This document shows, piece by piece, positions 31,872 to 40,573 of a stretch of 45,803 nucleotides of DNA. The stretch covers positions 1 to 45,803 of the forward strand of contig JAJZRG010000023.1 of assembly GCA_021802825.1 (NCBI GenBank), given 5' to 3'. The notes under the pieces were generated by a model, which saw only the letters and a program-made list of their open reading frames with translations, made no database searches and was not told where the DNA came from. This DNA comes from Chloroflexota bacterium. Its GTDB lineage: Bacteria > Chloroflexota > Limnocylindria > Limnocylindrales > CSP1-4. The position numbers and the translations under genes are program-made. Every line of letters begins with the position of its first letter. The first letter of the stretch is position 1.

Positions 31872-33233
31872 ATGCGAACGAGATCGGTCCGCGGGCGATG
31901 GTCGGCATCGGTGCTGGGCCTCACCCTGCTGGTCGGCGCCTGCGGCGGAAGCGCTGCGCCGAGCCCCTCGCCGACGATCGGTGGCGCCGCGACGAGCGGA
32001 GCTCCGAGTCCGAGTGGCAACGCCTCAGTGTGCGGGTCGAGCGACGCGACCCTGACGGTGCTCCATGTCTGGACCGGGGCGGATCCGAAGGCCGCGCCGA
32101 TGAAGGACGCACTCGCCGGCTTCGCCAAGCTGTGCCCCAACATCACCGTCAAGACGAGCACGGCGCCTGATCCGGAAACCGAGCAGACCCAGTACGAGAC
32201 CGCGAAGCTGGCCGGCACGGAGCCCGACATCGTCATCACCAACCTGTTCGCGAAGGCGACGTCCTGGCTTCAGAACGGAGCGACGGTGGACGTCGCCCCC
32301 TACGTCGACGCGTGGGGCCTCAAGTCGCTGATCGATCCCGTCGCCCTGCAGGAGTGGACGGCTCGGGACGGCCGGATCCAGGCCATTCCGTTCGAAGGCT
32401 TCACCTGGCCCGTGTGGTACAACACGGCCATACTGCGCAAGGCCGGCGTGGCCGAGATCCCGAAGACGACGGACGAGCTCATCGCCGCGGCCGCAAGGAT
32501 CCGGGCCGCGGGCTTCCAGCCGTTCGCGACAAGCGGCAAGGATTGGAACGGCAACAAGGTCTTCTCGGCAGTCATCGAGACGCTCGTCAGTGACGACGAG
32601 CTGGCCGCCGCCTACTCGGCCGGCGACTGGACCAATCCGAAGATCAAGGCTGGCATCGAACTGTTTGCCAAGCTGCGCGATGCCGGTGTCTTTGTCGACA
32701 ACGTCGCGGGAACCTCATACGACGAGATGGTCGCTCAGTTCAACGGCCGCAAGGCCGCCATCATGTTCAACGGATCGTGGGGCTACGGGGGCACCCCGGC
32801 TGACGTTGCCTCGGACGTCGTGCTGGGCGGTTTTCCCCTGCCGGCCGGGGCGGCTCGCCAGAAGCCGATCTGGTACTCGGCATTCACGGCGACGTCGTTC
32901 TGGATCAGCCCGAACGGCGCCAAGAACATCGACGCCGCCAGAGCCTTCATCACCTACTTCTACCGGCCTGAGGTCCTGGGTGACTTCGTCGAGAAGGCGG
33001 GCATCGCCGTCCCGGTCCCGTTCGACAAGGTGCAGGTCGACAGGACGAAGCTCAATCCGCTGTACCTGCAGGCCACCCAGCTCCCCGATCGCGTGACCCA
33101 CGCCGTGCTCCCCGATTACTACGTTCCGGCGGCGTCGGCCAGCGGCTTCGAGCGGGCAACCAGCCTGGCGTACACGCCTGGGACATCCGTCGATGCGATC
33201 GTCAAGGCGCTCCAGGAAGCCTGGCAGCATTGA
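31872..33233 (+). CDS. Sugar ABC transporter substrate-binding lipoprotein
   Basis: 453 residues from ATG 31872, preceded by AGGAGAGGG; the longer upstream frame lacks a signal. A lipoprotein signal ends in LLVGAC with Cys at 24, followed by a Ser/Pro/Gly linker. The mature part is a family 1 solute-binding protein: LTVLHVWTGADPKAAPMKDA, GTEPDIVITNLFAKATSWLQ, PFEGFTWPVWYNTAILRKAG and AAIMFNGSWGYGGTPADVAS. It captures a sugar outside the cell and feeds the two permeases downstream. The genomic setting suggests oligosaccharides such as mannosides. Confidence 0.94.
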   Translation: MRTRSVRGRWSASVLGLTLLVGACGGSAAPSPSPTIGGAATSGAPSPSGNASVCGSSDATLTVLHVWTGADPKAAPMKDALAGFAKLCPNITVKTSTAPDPETEQTQYETAKLAGTEPDIVITNLFAKATSWLQNGATVDVAPYVDAWGLKSLIDPVALQEWTARDGRIQAIPFEGFTWPVWYNTAILRKAGVAEIPKTTDELIAAAARIRAAGFQPFATSGKDWNGNKVFSAVIETLVSDDELAAAYSAGDWTNPKIKAGIELFAKLRDAGVFVDNVAGTSYDEMVAQFNGRKAAIMFNGSWGYGGTPADVASDVVLGGFPLPAGAARQKPIWYSAFTATSFWISPNGAKNIDAARAFITYFYRPEVLGDFVEKAGIAVPVPFDKVQVDRTKLNPLYLQATQLPDRVTHAVLPDYYVPAASASGFERATSLAYTPGTSVDAIVKALQEAWQH

Positions 33234-33253
33234 CCGATCGGGCAGAGCGAGCC

Positions 33254-33278
33254 GCCGGCGGGGTCCCTCCCCGCCGGC
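33254..33278 (+). promoter_or_regulatory. Strong hairpin between binding-protein and permease genes
   Basis: Perfect 10-bp GC stem (33254-33263 with 33269-33278) and a 5-base loop, 20 bases after the binding-protein stop. Hairpins here commonly stabilise the upstream message or partly stop transcription, giving more binding protein than permease. Confidence 0.65.
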
Positions 33279-33306
33279 CCGGCCCGCAATCGCGGCGGCG
33301 TCGGCC

Positions 33307-34203
33307 ATGACGACAGTCGCGTCCCGCGCCGGCCGGAGCCGTGACACCTTGGCGCTGATCGCGCTCTCGGCTCCGGCCCTGGTGTGGTACGGCCTGTTCA
33401 TGGTGGTGCCACTGCTCAGCATGTTCTACCTGAGCCTGTTGCAGTGGAACAGCCTGGTCGGAGCACCGCATTTCACCGGCCTAGGGAACTTCAGCCGCCT
33501 GCTCGGCGATCCGATCTTCTGGGTCGCCGTTCGCAACACCGCCGTCCACCTGCTGGCCACCCTCCCGATCATGATTCCGACGGCCTTTCTGCTGGGCTAC
33601 TTTCTCAGCCGGAAGCCCGCCGGCCATCGGATCCTGAGCGTGATCTTCTTCACGCCGGCGATCGTTTCGGCATCGGCCCGAGCGATGATGTTCACCGGCA
33701 TCTACCAGCAGGACGGGATCATCAACACCTTCCTCAGGGCAGTCGGGCTCGGGGAGTTCAGCCATGCTTGGTTGGCTGATCCGACGACGGCACTGTGGAC
33801 GATCGTCGCCGTCGACCTCTGGGCGGGGATCGGATTTACGGCGGTCATCTTTGCCGCGGCCCTCAGCGCGATCCCCGAAGACATCTATGAGGCGGCACGC
33901 CTCGACGGGGCGCGGACATGGACGATCGTCTGGCGGATCGCCTTTCCGATGACCCGCCAGTTTGTCGGCGTGATGCTCATGCTGCAGTTCCTGTGGCTCC
34001 TCCTCACGTCTGCCCAGAACGTCCTGCTCCTGACACAAGGCGGTCCGGGCTCGGCATCGATGACCCTCAGCTACTTCCTCTACGACCAGGCGTTCGTGTC
34101 GACGAGAGTCGGCTACAGCCAGGCGATCGGGGTCGTCCTGTTCGCCGTTGGGCTGGCCGGGACGTTCGTGATTCGCGGGATCTTCCGGCGAGCCGACCGA
34201 TGA
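33307..34203 (+). CDS. Sugar ABC transporter permease (MalF-type)
   Basis: 298 residues from ATG 33307. Six membrane segments, starting LIALSAPALVWYGLFMVVPL. The EAA loop that contacts the ATPase is EDIYEAARLDGARTWTIVWR. The conserved LTQGGPGSASMTLSYFLYDQ segment places it in the MalF/UgpA group. It follows the binding-protein gene after a 73-base gap with a hairpin; its own ribosome site is weak. Confidence 0.94.
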   Translation: MTTVASRAGRSRDTLALIALSAPALVWYGLFMVVPLLSMFYLSLLQWNSLVGAPHFTGLGNFSRLLGDPIFWVAVRNTAVHLLATLPIMIPTAFLLGYFLSRKPAGHRILSVIFFTPAIVSASARAMMFTGIYQQDGIINTFLRAVGLGEFSHAWLADPTTALWTIVAVDLWAGIGFTAVIFAAALSAIPEDIYEAARLDGARTWTIVWRIAFPMTRQFVGVMLMLQFLWLLLTSAQNVLLLTQGGPGSASMTLSYFLYDQAFVSTRVGYSQAIGVVLFAVGLAGTFVIRGIFRRADR

Positions 34204-34216
34204 TGAGGCGGCCCTG

Positions 34217-35107
34217 ATGCGCCTCGCCCGCGGCCGGCCGGCAGGGGCGCCGCCGACTCCGCCCGGTGGGGGCGGAAGGCGGAAACGGGTGCGCCGCCTC
34301 GGAGTCGCCCTCGCCTACGTTCCCGTGGTCGCCTACGCCGCCGCCCTGCTGCTGCCGCTGTATTACGTCGTGATCAGCTCGTTCAAGACGAACCAGACGA
34401 TCTTCTTGGCCCCGCTCGAACCGCCCGCCCGGCTCTCGTTCACGGCCTACGGACGGGCAGAAGCGCTCGCCAACCTGTCCGGGGCGATCGAGAACTCGGT
34501 CCTTGTCAGCCTCGGCGCAGAGCTGGTCGCGCTCGCCCTGTCCGTCCTGGCCGCGTTCGGGATCGCGCGTATCCCATCCCGGCTGTCGAGCGTCATCGAG
34601 GGGCTCTTCGGCCTGGGGTTCCTCGTCCCGGTGATGGCCGTGCTGGTGCCAACCTTCCTGCTGGCCGTATTCACGGGACTGCTTCACTCACTCCTGTTCC
34701 TGGTCCTCTTCTATCCGGCGACGGTCCTGCCGCTGTCGATCATCCTGCTCACCCAGTTCATGCGAACCATCCCGCTCGAGGTCGAGGAGAGCGCGACGAT
34801 CGACGGGGCGACCCGGCTCCAGGTCCTGCGGCACATCATCCTGCCGCTCTCCATGCCAGGGTTGGCGACGATCGCCATCCTCAACATCATCACCTTCTGG
34901 AACGAATACCTCTTTGCCCTGATCCTGACCGACGAGGGCTCCCGGACCGTGCAGGTCGCGTTGCCGTTCCTGAAGGAGCCGCAGTCGGTCGACTTCGCCC
35001 TTCTCTCGGCGGGCATCGTCATCACCCTCGTTCCCGTCTACGCTGCCTACGTCGTGCTCCAGCGCAGGATGCAGGAGGCGCTCGTGGCCGGAGCCGTCAA
35101 GGGCTGA
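34217..35107 (+). CDS. Sugar ABC transporter permease (MalG-type)
   Basis: 296 residues. A basic, Gly/Pro-rich cytoplasmic start of ~28 residues precedes six membrane segments. Typical MalG features: YYVVISSFKTNQTIF, the EAA loop EVEESATIDGATRLQVLRHI followed by ILPLSMPGL, and NIITFWNEYLFALILT. It lies 13 bases after the first permease. No ATP-binding subunit follows, so a shared ATPase (MsiK/MalK type) elsewhere is required. Confidence 0.94.
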   Translation: MRLARGRPAGAPPTPPGGGGRRKRVRRLGVALAYVPVVAYAAALLLPLYYVVISSFKTNQTIFLAPLEPPARLSFTAYGRAEALANLSGAIENSVLVSLGAELVALALSVLAAFGIARIPSRLSSVIEGLFGLGFLVPVMAVLVPTFLLAVFTGLLHSLLFLVLFYPATVLPLSIILLTQFMRTIPLEVEESATIDGATRLQVLRHIILPLSMPGLATIAILNIITFWNEYLFALILTDEGSRTVQVALPFLKEPQSVDFALLSAGIVITLVPVYAAYVVLQRRMQEALVAGAVKG

Positions 35108-35252
35108 GGGCCGGTCCTCCGGCGGCCCGAACGGGCGGTCGGGGCGGCCCGCCGGGCGGTCGTTCTCGGTGCGCTGCGCGATCTCCCCCACCGGGCCACC
35201 GAAGGCGCAGGCGGAGCTTCTCGATCTCGGAGCGCAAGCCCAGATGCAACGC
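35108..35252. other. Spacer with no recognisable gene
   Basis: Very GC-rich bases after the MalG-type permease stop, with several partial inverted repeats (for example GCCCG-AA-CGGGC) that may terminate the importer transcript. I see no gene here; continued remnants of the flavoenzyme could not be traced. Confidence 0.4.
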
Positions 35253-35367
35253 TCATTTCCCAGAAAAAGGCCGAGGCCTGGCAGAGAGCCTGACGCCAGC
35301 GCCTGCCCGCGCCAGAACGGCCGCGGCAGCCGTGCCGACGACCCCGCCGCCGATCACGGTGACGTCC
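35253..35367 (-). pseudogene. Truncated FAD-dependent oxidoreductase remnant
   Basis: Directly after the amidase stop, in another frame on the minus strand, the N-terminal Rossmann motif of a DAO-type flavoenzyme can be read: DVTVIGGGVVGTAAAAVLAR, then AGAGVRL. After about 40 codons the family signal is lost and the frame stops at 35253. No ATG precedes it; a GTG lies inside the motif. The enzyme body is absent downstream, so this is a deletion or frameshift relic, possibly of a D-amino-acid/amine oxidase once in this operon. Confidence 0.6.
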
Positions 35368-35373
35368 GCATGC

Positions 35374-36414
35374 CTACTTGCCTGATCGGGCCGCCATGAC
35401 CGCCCGGCCGCGGGCGCGCATGCGACCGTGGACGCCGTCCATCCACGGGATGTCGCGGGGCAGATAGCGCTTCGGCACCTTGGCGACCATCGTGTAGTTC
35501 GGGTCCACGACGTTCGCCACGCGCGAGGTGGCGATCTGGGAGACGAGCTGATACGTGTCCCAGACCGAGAGCCCGGTGCTGCTCGCGATCCAGCGAACGA
35601 GCTGCGTGTGGGCGATCCGGAACGCGTCCTCCAGGGGTCGATACGACCCCGCCACCATGAGCGCATCGTCGTCCTCGAAGCGCGGCCACTCGCAGTAGAC
35701 GCCCTTGATGAGCTCCACGGTGAGCACCGTGTTCATCGCTCCCTCGACGGCCGCCCCGCAGACCTCGCCCTCACCCATCCGGTAGTGCCCGTCGCCCAGC
35801 GAGAACAGCGCACCGGGGACGTTGACCCCGAGGTAGATGGTGGTCCCCGCCGTCACCTCCGGGCTGTCCATGTTGCCCCCGAAGGCCTCGGGCACCAGGA
35901 CGTTGCGTACTTCGTGCGCCGCTGGTGCCACGCCGATCGTGCCGTGGAACGGCTGGAGGGGGAGCCGGACCTCGTAGTCGGAGTCGAGAGCGTCGAAGGT
36001 GAGCTCGGCGGCCGCTGCATCCACCCGGTACAGCCAGACCTTCTCCGGGAGCGGCTCCTGGAGCCCGGCCGTGAGGCGTGTCCCGGTCAGCGAGCCGAAG
36101 AACAGGACGTGCGCGCTGACCGCCCAGTCACGGGCCGGCCGGACGTCGATCAGGTGAACGGCGATCGTGTCTCCGGGCTCCGCCCCCTCGACGTAGAACG
36201 GGCCCGTCTGCGGGTTGATGAACGGGTATTCGATCGACTTGCTGGGCAGGTCGGCCGTGCTCCGGATGCGGCCGTCGAAGCAGTCCTCCACGTACACGTC
36301 GAGGACCTCTCCGGGCCGCACCCGCCGCACGGGGTCGTAGCCGCCGAACGTCCAGGCGTAGGTCTTCGGATCCTGGACGAATCGGGTGACGAGGGGCTGC
36401 GATGGGTCGGTCAC
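35374..36414 (-). CDS. Acetamidase/formamidase family amidohydrolase
   Basis: 346 residues from GTG 36412-36414, overlapping the peptidase stop (GTGA). The FmdA/AmdA family hydrolyses short amides to acid and ammonia. Recognisable features: FVQDPKTYAWTFGGYDPVRR-like start, FINPQTGPFYVEGAEPGDTI, FHGTIGVAPA, GGNMDSPEVTAGTTIYLGVN, FSLGDGHYRMGEGEVCGAAV. Here the N-terminal metal/substrate region is complete and length is normal. It ends the operon APC permease, P1 peptidase, amidase. The actual amide substrate is unknown. Confidence 0.92.
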   Translation of the reverse strand: MTDPSQPLVTRFVQDPKTYAWTFGGYDPVRRVRPGEVLDVYVEDCFDGRIRSTADLPSKSIEYPFINPQTGPFYVEGAEPGDTIAVHLIDVRPARDWAVSAHVLFFGSLTGTRLTAGLQEPLPEKVWLYRVDAAAAELTFDALDSDYEVRLPLQPFHGTIGVAPAAHEVRNVLVPEAFGGNMDSPEVTAGTTIYLGVNVPGALFSLGDGHYRMGEGEVCGAAVEGAMNTVLTVELIKGVYCEWPRFEDDDALMVAGSYRPLEDAFRIAHTQLVRWIASSTGLSVWDTYQLVSQIATSRVANVVDPNYTMVAKVPKRYLPRDIPWMDGVHGRMRARGRAVMAARSGK

Positions 36415-37532
36415 AGGGCTCTCCAGCTGCGCAGGAACTCGAGCGTGCGGCCGATCGGTAGGGCATGGAGCACATGTCCACCCCGGCCACGGGTGGTGGC
36501 CGCCTGGAAGAGCGCGTTCAGCGCCGCTTCCTCGGTCGCCTCCGCGACGGCCTCGAACAAGCGGTCGATCGGCGAGCCCTGGGTCCAGAACTGGCCTTCG
36601 GCCAAGACCTCGACGGGATGCCCCAGGCGGGGCGTCTCGCGGGGGATCACGTTCGCAGTCGAGAAGGCGATGAAGATCTCGCCGGACCCGTCATTGCCCA
36701 CAGAGCCGGTCCGCGCCAGCCCGACGTCCACCCGTCGCGCCAACCGCCGAAGCTGGCCCGGATGGAGCGGCGCGTCCGTGGCGACGACCGCGATGCACGA
36801 TCCTTCGCTGTGGTACTCGGGCATGAGGTCGCCGATCAGCCGCCCGATCGGCACCCCGAGGATCTGGAGCTGATGGCGATTGGCGTAGTTCGTGTTGAGC
36901 AGGACGCCCACCGTGAAGCGCTCGCCCTTGAGCTCCAGAACCCGTGACGAGGTCCCGATCCCGCCCTTGAAATCGAACTGCTGGGTGCCCGTCGCAGAGC
37001 CCACCGCGCCCTCCGGCACGGGGTCGCCCGAGGCGACATCGAGGGCGGCGAAAACGTCCTCCCTCGCCAGGCCGAACGCCCGGTTGTCGCTGAGGAAGCC
37101 GTCATCGCACTCGGCAACGACCGGGATGACCACGTCCAGATCGCCGACGTCTGGGTCCCGGGCCGCCATGTACCGGCTGACCGCGTCGTAGGCCATGCCG
37201 ATATGGGTCGTGTCCGTGATGACGATCGGTGACCCGATCATGCCCCACTCATCGATGACGAGCTTGCTGGTCACCTCGCCGTAGCCGTTGAACACGGAGA
37301 TGGCACCGTAGACCCTCTCGCGGAACAGGTCCCCACCGTGCGGCCAGATCGCGGTCACCCCGCTCCGGATGACCGGCTCCCCGGTCTCCGGTTCGCCGTG
37401 AACTACGGTCCGGTGGCCGACGCGAACGCCGGCCACGTCCGTGATGCCGTTGTGCGGGCCGAGTTCGAGCTGACCGACGGTCAGCCCGAACTCACGGATG
37501 CGACCGCGCTTCTCGGGGATGTGCCTGTCCAT
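36411..37532 (-). CDS. P1 family (S58) aminopeptidase, DmpA/BapA-like
   Basis: 373 residues. P1 peptidases are Ntn-type enzymes that cut themselves before a Ser or Thr and then release N-terminal D-, L- or beta-amino acids from peptides and amides. Seen here: the start PHNGITDVAGVRVGH, ISVFNGYGEVTS, GTQQFDFKGGIGTSSR and the self-cleavage site EGSCIAVVATDAPLHPG with S245 as expected nucleophile. No signal peptide. ATG 37530-37532 follows GGGGA and lies 12 bases after the permease stop. The pairing with an amino-acid-type permease and an amidase fits catabolism of unusual peptides or amides. Confidence 0.94.
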   Translation of the reverse strand: MDRHIPEKRGRIREFGLTVGQLELGPHNGITDVAGVRVGHRTVVHGEPETGEPVIRSGVTAIWPHGGDLFRERVYGAISVFNGYGEVTSKLVIDEWGMIGSPIVITDTTHIGMAYDAVSRYMAARDPDVGDLDVVIPVVAECDDGFLSDNRAFGLAREDVFAALDVASGDPVPEGAVGSATGTQQFDFKGGIGTSSRVLELKGERFTVGVLLNTNYANRHQLQILGVPIGRLIGDLMPEYHSEGSCIAVVATDAPLHPGQLRRLARRVDVGLARTGSVGNDGSGEIFIAFSTANVIPRETPRLGHPVEVLAEGQFWTQGSPIDRLFEAVAEATEEAALNALFQAATTRGRGGHVLHALPIGRTLEFLRSWRAL

Positions 37533-37544
37533 CGCCGTCCCCGC

Positions 37545-38996
37545 TCAGCCTTCGAGCCCGGCCTTCAGGCGCGCCAGCTCGGCCGCGGGATCCGTGTTCA
37601 TGTTCCAGTGGCGATCCTTGCGGGGCTCGAGGAACAGGAAGAAGTAGAGCAGCCCCACGACGATGATCGCACCCACGATGAGGAGGTCGGAAGTCTTCTG
37701 CTGGGTGATGGCGATGCCCGTCCCGACGAGCGCGATGAGCGGCGGCACCGGCCAGAACGGCATCCGGAACGGCCGCGGCAGGTGGTTCTGACGCATCCGG
37801 CTGACGAGCGCGGAGATCGCGATCAGGGCGTACAGCACGATCAGCAGGACGGCGGTGAACGTGACGACGGTCACGAGATTCGACTGGATGCACAGGACCG
37901 TCGCCAGGCCCCCGACAAGGAGGGTCGCCACCCACGGCGAGCCGAGGCGTGGGTGGACCCGGGCGATCGTGTCGCTGATGCCCGCCGGCCAGGCCCGGTC
38001 GCGACCGCTCGACCAGACGATCCTCGAGAACTGGAGCGTGATCGCCAGCGAGGCATTGAAGATCGCGATGATCGCGCCGTACGTGATGATGTTGACGAAG
38101 GTGTCCCCGAACGCCGAACGGGCGACGTCGGTGAGCGGCGTCGGCGAGCTCAGGAACGCCTTGAGATCGGGCGCTCCGAACACGACCCCGATGAAGGGGA
38201 TGAGCTCGAAGGCGATGCCGATGAGGGCGGCCACAACGACGGCCTGCCCGACGTGGGCGGCCGACCCCTCGGTCTCCTCGGAGAAGTTGATCGCGCTGTC
38301 ATAGCCGTTGACCGAGAACATGGCGGTAGCGACAGCCGTGAAGACCAGCGCGACGCCCACGGCACTGCCATCCGCCATGACCGGGCTCGTGAGCACCGAC
38401 AGGGGCTGGTGAATGTGGGTGTACCCGGCCACTGCCAGAACCGTGACGACAATCAACTCCAGGAGGAGGAACACGGCCGTCAGGACGGCGTTGAAGTTGA
38501 TGCGCAGTAGGGCGATGAGCGTCACCGCGATCATCACCGCGCCGGCGGCGAGATTCGACGGTATGTCCGGATTGAGGGACTGAACGTAGACGCCGATGCC
38601 GATCGCCACGCTCGCCGGCAGGAAGATCGCCTGGCCGATGTAGTCGAGCAGCGCAAGGAAGCCGATCGGCCGGCCGAGCACGCGCGTGACGATCGAATAG
38701 AGGCCGCCGGCCACCGGGTACATCGAGCCGAGCTCGCCCATGCACAGGGCGACGCTGATCGCGATGAAGCAACCGAGGAGGTAGGCCAACAGGGATCCTG
38801 AGCCTGCCGTGGCGATCACGACCGGCCCGATGACGAGGAGCGAGGCCGTGGGCGTGATGTCCGAGACGACAAGCGCGACCGTACCCAGCACGCTGACGGC
38901 ACGGTCGAGTTCCTGCTTGTAGCCGAGGGCCCCGAGGATCTGCTCGCCTTCGACCGCGTCCTGGGGGGACGCCTTGTCCGGTCCCTGCGTCGACAC
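37545..38996 (-). CDS. APC-superfamily amino acid/amine permease
   Basis: 483 residues from GTG 38994-38996, chosen because AGGAGG lies 6 bases upstream; the frame extends further but without support. About twelve membrane segments. The N-terminus reads YKQELDRAVSVLGTVALVVSDITPTASLL, in the APC fold; the first half has the conserved GELGSMYPVAGGLYSIVTRV and the later NGYDSAINFSEETEG, typical of amino acid/GABA-type permeases. It is the first gene of the amide/peptide operon and likely imports its amino compound. Substrate not predictable. Confidence 0.92.
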   Translation of the reverse strand: MSTQGPDKASPQDAVEGEQILGALGYKQELDRAVSVLGTVALVVSDITPTASLLVIGPVVIATAGSGSLLAYLLGCFIAISVALCMGELGSMYPVAGGLYSIVTRVLGRPIGFLALLDYIGQAIFLPASVAIGIGVYVQSLNPDIPSNLAAGAVMIAVTLIALLRINFNAVLTAVFLLLELIVVTVLAVAGYTHIHQPLSVLTSPVMADGSAVGVALVFTAVATAMFSVNGYDSAINFSEETEGSAAHVGQAVVVAALIGIAFELIPFIGVVFGAPDLKAFLSSPTPLTDVARSAFGDTFVNIITYGAIIAIFNASLAITLQFSRIVWSSGRDRAWPAGISDTIARVHPRLGSPWVATLLVGGLATVLCIQSNLVTVVTFTAVLLIVLYALIAISALVSRMRQNHLPRPFRMPFWPVPPLIALVGTGIAITQQKTSDLLIVGAIIVVGLLYFFLFLEPRKDRHWNMNTDPAAELARLKAGLEG

Positions 38997-39036
38997 CGCT
39001 ATCCTCCTGTCTCCGTCTAAACAGCTCAATCGGAGC

Positions 39037-39078
39037 ACTATAAGGCGTGACTATAGGTGTCCCAACACGCGGGCACAA
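39037..39078 (-). promoter_or_regulatory. Two overlapping promoters for the permease operon
   Basis: On the minus strand TTGGGA (39065-39060), 17 bases, TATAGT (39042-39037), and, shifted by 13 bases, TTGTGC (39078-39073), 17 bases, TATAGT (39055-39050). A small palindrome GTGT-CCCA-ACAC (39057-39068) overlaps the upstream elements and could be the binding site of the divergent GntR regulator. No other gene lies in the 300 bases 38997-39296. Confidence 0.55.
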
Positions 39079-39296
39079 GACCCGTTTCCAGGTCGCCAGG
39101 AGGCGATGCGCGTGCGACCATGCAACCCCCGGCCGACCGATGTGACGGCCGGATCTGGCACGAGCCTGGAGCCATTGGCGAGAATGAGCGACGTGACGCA
39201 CAGCGTGTCGAACCGCCAGCTCGTGTCTTCCTGCCTGCTGCGCGATCGCTCCAATCGCAGGGCGTTGGCGTCCAGGTGACGAGGGGGGGAACCGGG

Positions 39297-40079
39297 TTGG
39301 CCGACGAGATGCCGGAGCTCCAGGGTCCCGGGCGGGCTCCCGAGGACCGGCTCGAGGCAGTCGCCTCGGGCACGCACACCGGCGTCCTCGAGGACACAGC
39401 CGTCCGCATCGGGCTGGCCGTGGATCTTGGGCTCCTCGCGCCCAACGAGCGGCTGCCCCGTGAGGACGAGCTCGCGTCCACCTTCGGTGTTTCCGCGATG
39501 ACGGTGCGCCGCGCGCTCAAGTTCCTGGCGGATCAGGGCGTGGTGACCAGGCGTCGCGGCCGGCACGGCGGGACCTTCGTGGTGGCAGCGCCCTCCCGAC
39601 GGGTCCTCAGCGAGTTCGCAGCCTATCGGACAGCGAGCGGCGACGTGTTCGATCTCATCGACTACCGGCTCGTGCTCGAGTGCGGTACCGCGCACCTCGC
39701 CGCCAGCAGGGCGACCGCGGCTGACATCGCGCGGCTGCGTGAGCTCGTGCGGGCCATGGACGAGGCCGAGTCCTGGGTCGGCTTCCGGGCGATCGACCCG
39801 AGGTTCCACCTGGAGGTGGCGGCCATTGCCGGATCATCCGGTGCGACCCGCGCGCTCGCCGAAACGCTGGCCCGACTCTTCCGCTTCTACCTCCCCTACC
39901 CGATCTCCTACCTCCGTGCGTCGAACCGCGAGCACGAGGCCCTCGTCGATGCGATCGCGGCGCACGACGGCGCCGGGGCGGTCGCCGTCATCGAGCGCCA
40001 CATCGCGGAACTCCACCGGACGGTCTTCGTCAGCCCGTCCCAGAGGCGGAGTTCGCCGGGCCGTGCGGGTCCGGCTTGA
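39297..40079 (+). CDS. GntR-family (FadR-type) transcriptional regulator
   Basis: 260 residues from TTG 39297, preceded by GAGGGGGGG at 7 bases; ATG 39309 is an alternative. The N-terminal winged helix is clear (GLLAPNERLPREDELASTFG, then VSAMTVRRALKFLADQGVVT). The C-terminal FCD domain is all helical with metal-binding-type residues (DYRLVLECGTAHLAASRATA; FHLEVAAIAGSSGATRALAE; HEALVDAIAAHDGAGAVAVI followed by ERHIAELH). It is divergent from the APC permease operon, so it probably regulates it. The ligand would be a small acid or amino acid. Confidence 0.92.
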   Translation: MADEMPELQGPGRAPEDRLEAVASGTHTGVLEDTAVRIGLAVDLGLLAPNERLPREDELASTFGVSAMTVRRALKFLADQGVVTRRRGRHGGTFVVAAPSRRVLSEFAAYRTASGDVFDLIDYRLVLECGTAHLAASRATAADIARLRELVRAMDEAESWVGFRAIDPRFHLEVAAIAGSSGATRALAETLARLFRFYLPYPISYLRASNREHEALVDAIAAHDGAGAVAVIERHIAELHRTVFVSPSQRRSSPGRAGPA

Positions 40080-40142
40080 TCGTCCCCATCGTTAGCCGGG
40101 CGGCCATGCTCGCCGCTGACCTGGCCAGCGCTCGGCGGAAGG

Positions 40143-40573
40143 ATGACTGCCAGCCGCCGGCGGGTCGTCCTCGTGGCGGCGAGCCGGGTCATCCCGCGGG
40201 ACCGCTGGGTCGCCTTTCTCGTCACTCCGTCGACCCGCCTCCGGCGCATCCCGAGCTCGTGCGGTGGAAGTGGACGTACCGCAAGACCGGTCGCGCTGGC
40301 CGGCCACCGATCGATGCCACGATCCGTGCGCTCATCCTCCGGCTCGCCCGGAAGAACCCCCGCCGGGGCTGCGTTTGGATCGACTGCGAGCTGCGCAAGA
40401 TCGGGATCCGCCCCAAGCTGGAGAAGGGGCCGGACCTCGTCGAGGTACGAGGGCACGTGCCTGGCCGCGAGGTTCGCCCGCAGCCCGCTCGCCTGGATCA
40501 TCGGCTGGCGGGCCGTCGTCTGGTCCTCCGCGGGAGCAGGACGATTCTGGGCCGGCAGCCGGGCCAGATCTAG
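40143..40573 (+). pseudogene. Frameshifted integrase-type transposase relic
   Basis: Transposase sequence appears in pieces in different frames. From 40143 one frame reads RRRVVLVAASRVIPRDRWVA, then FLVTPSTRLR, like the N-terminal part of rve-type transposases (…ALSRLIPRRRW…VTPATLLRWH…). Around 40230 it shifts to another frame reading RWKWTYRKTGRAGRPP and IRALILRLARKNPRRG, the helix-turn-helix linker before the catalytic core. The signal fades after about 40420, and the DDE core and terminal repeats are not seen. It is therefore an inactive relic of an insertion element. Confidence 0.7.

Noticed and set aside
37338..38510. Plus-strand frame opposite the peptidase and permease genes
   Set aside because: Asp/Arg/His-rich low-complexity shadow of two well-identified minus-strand genes.
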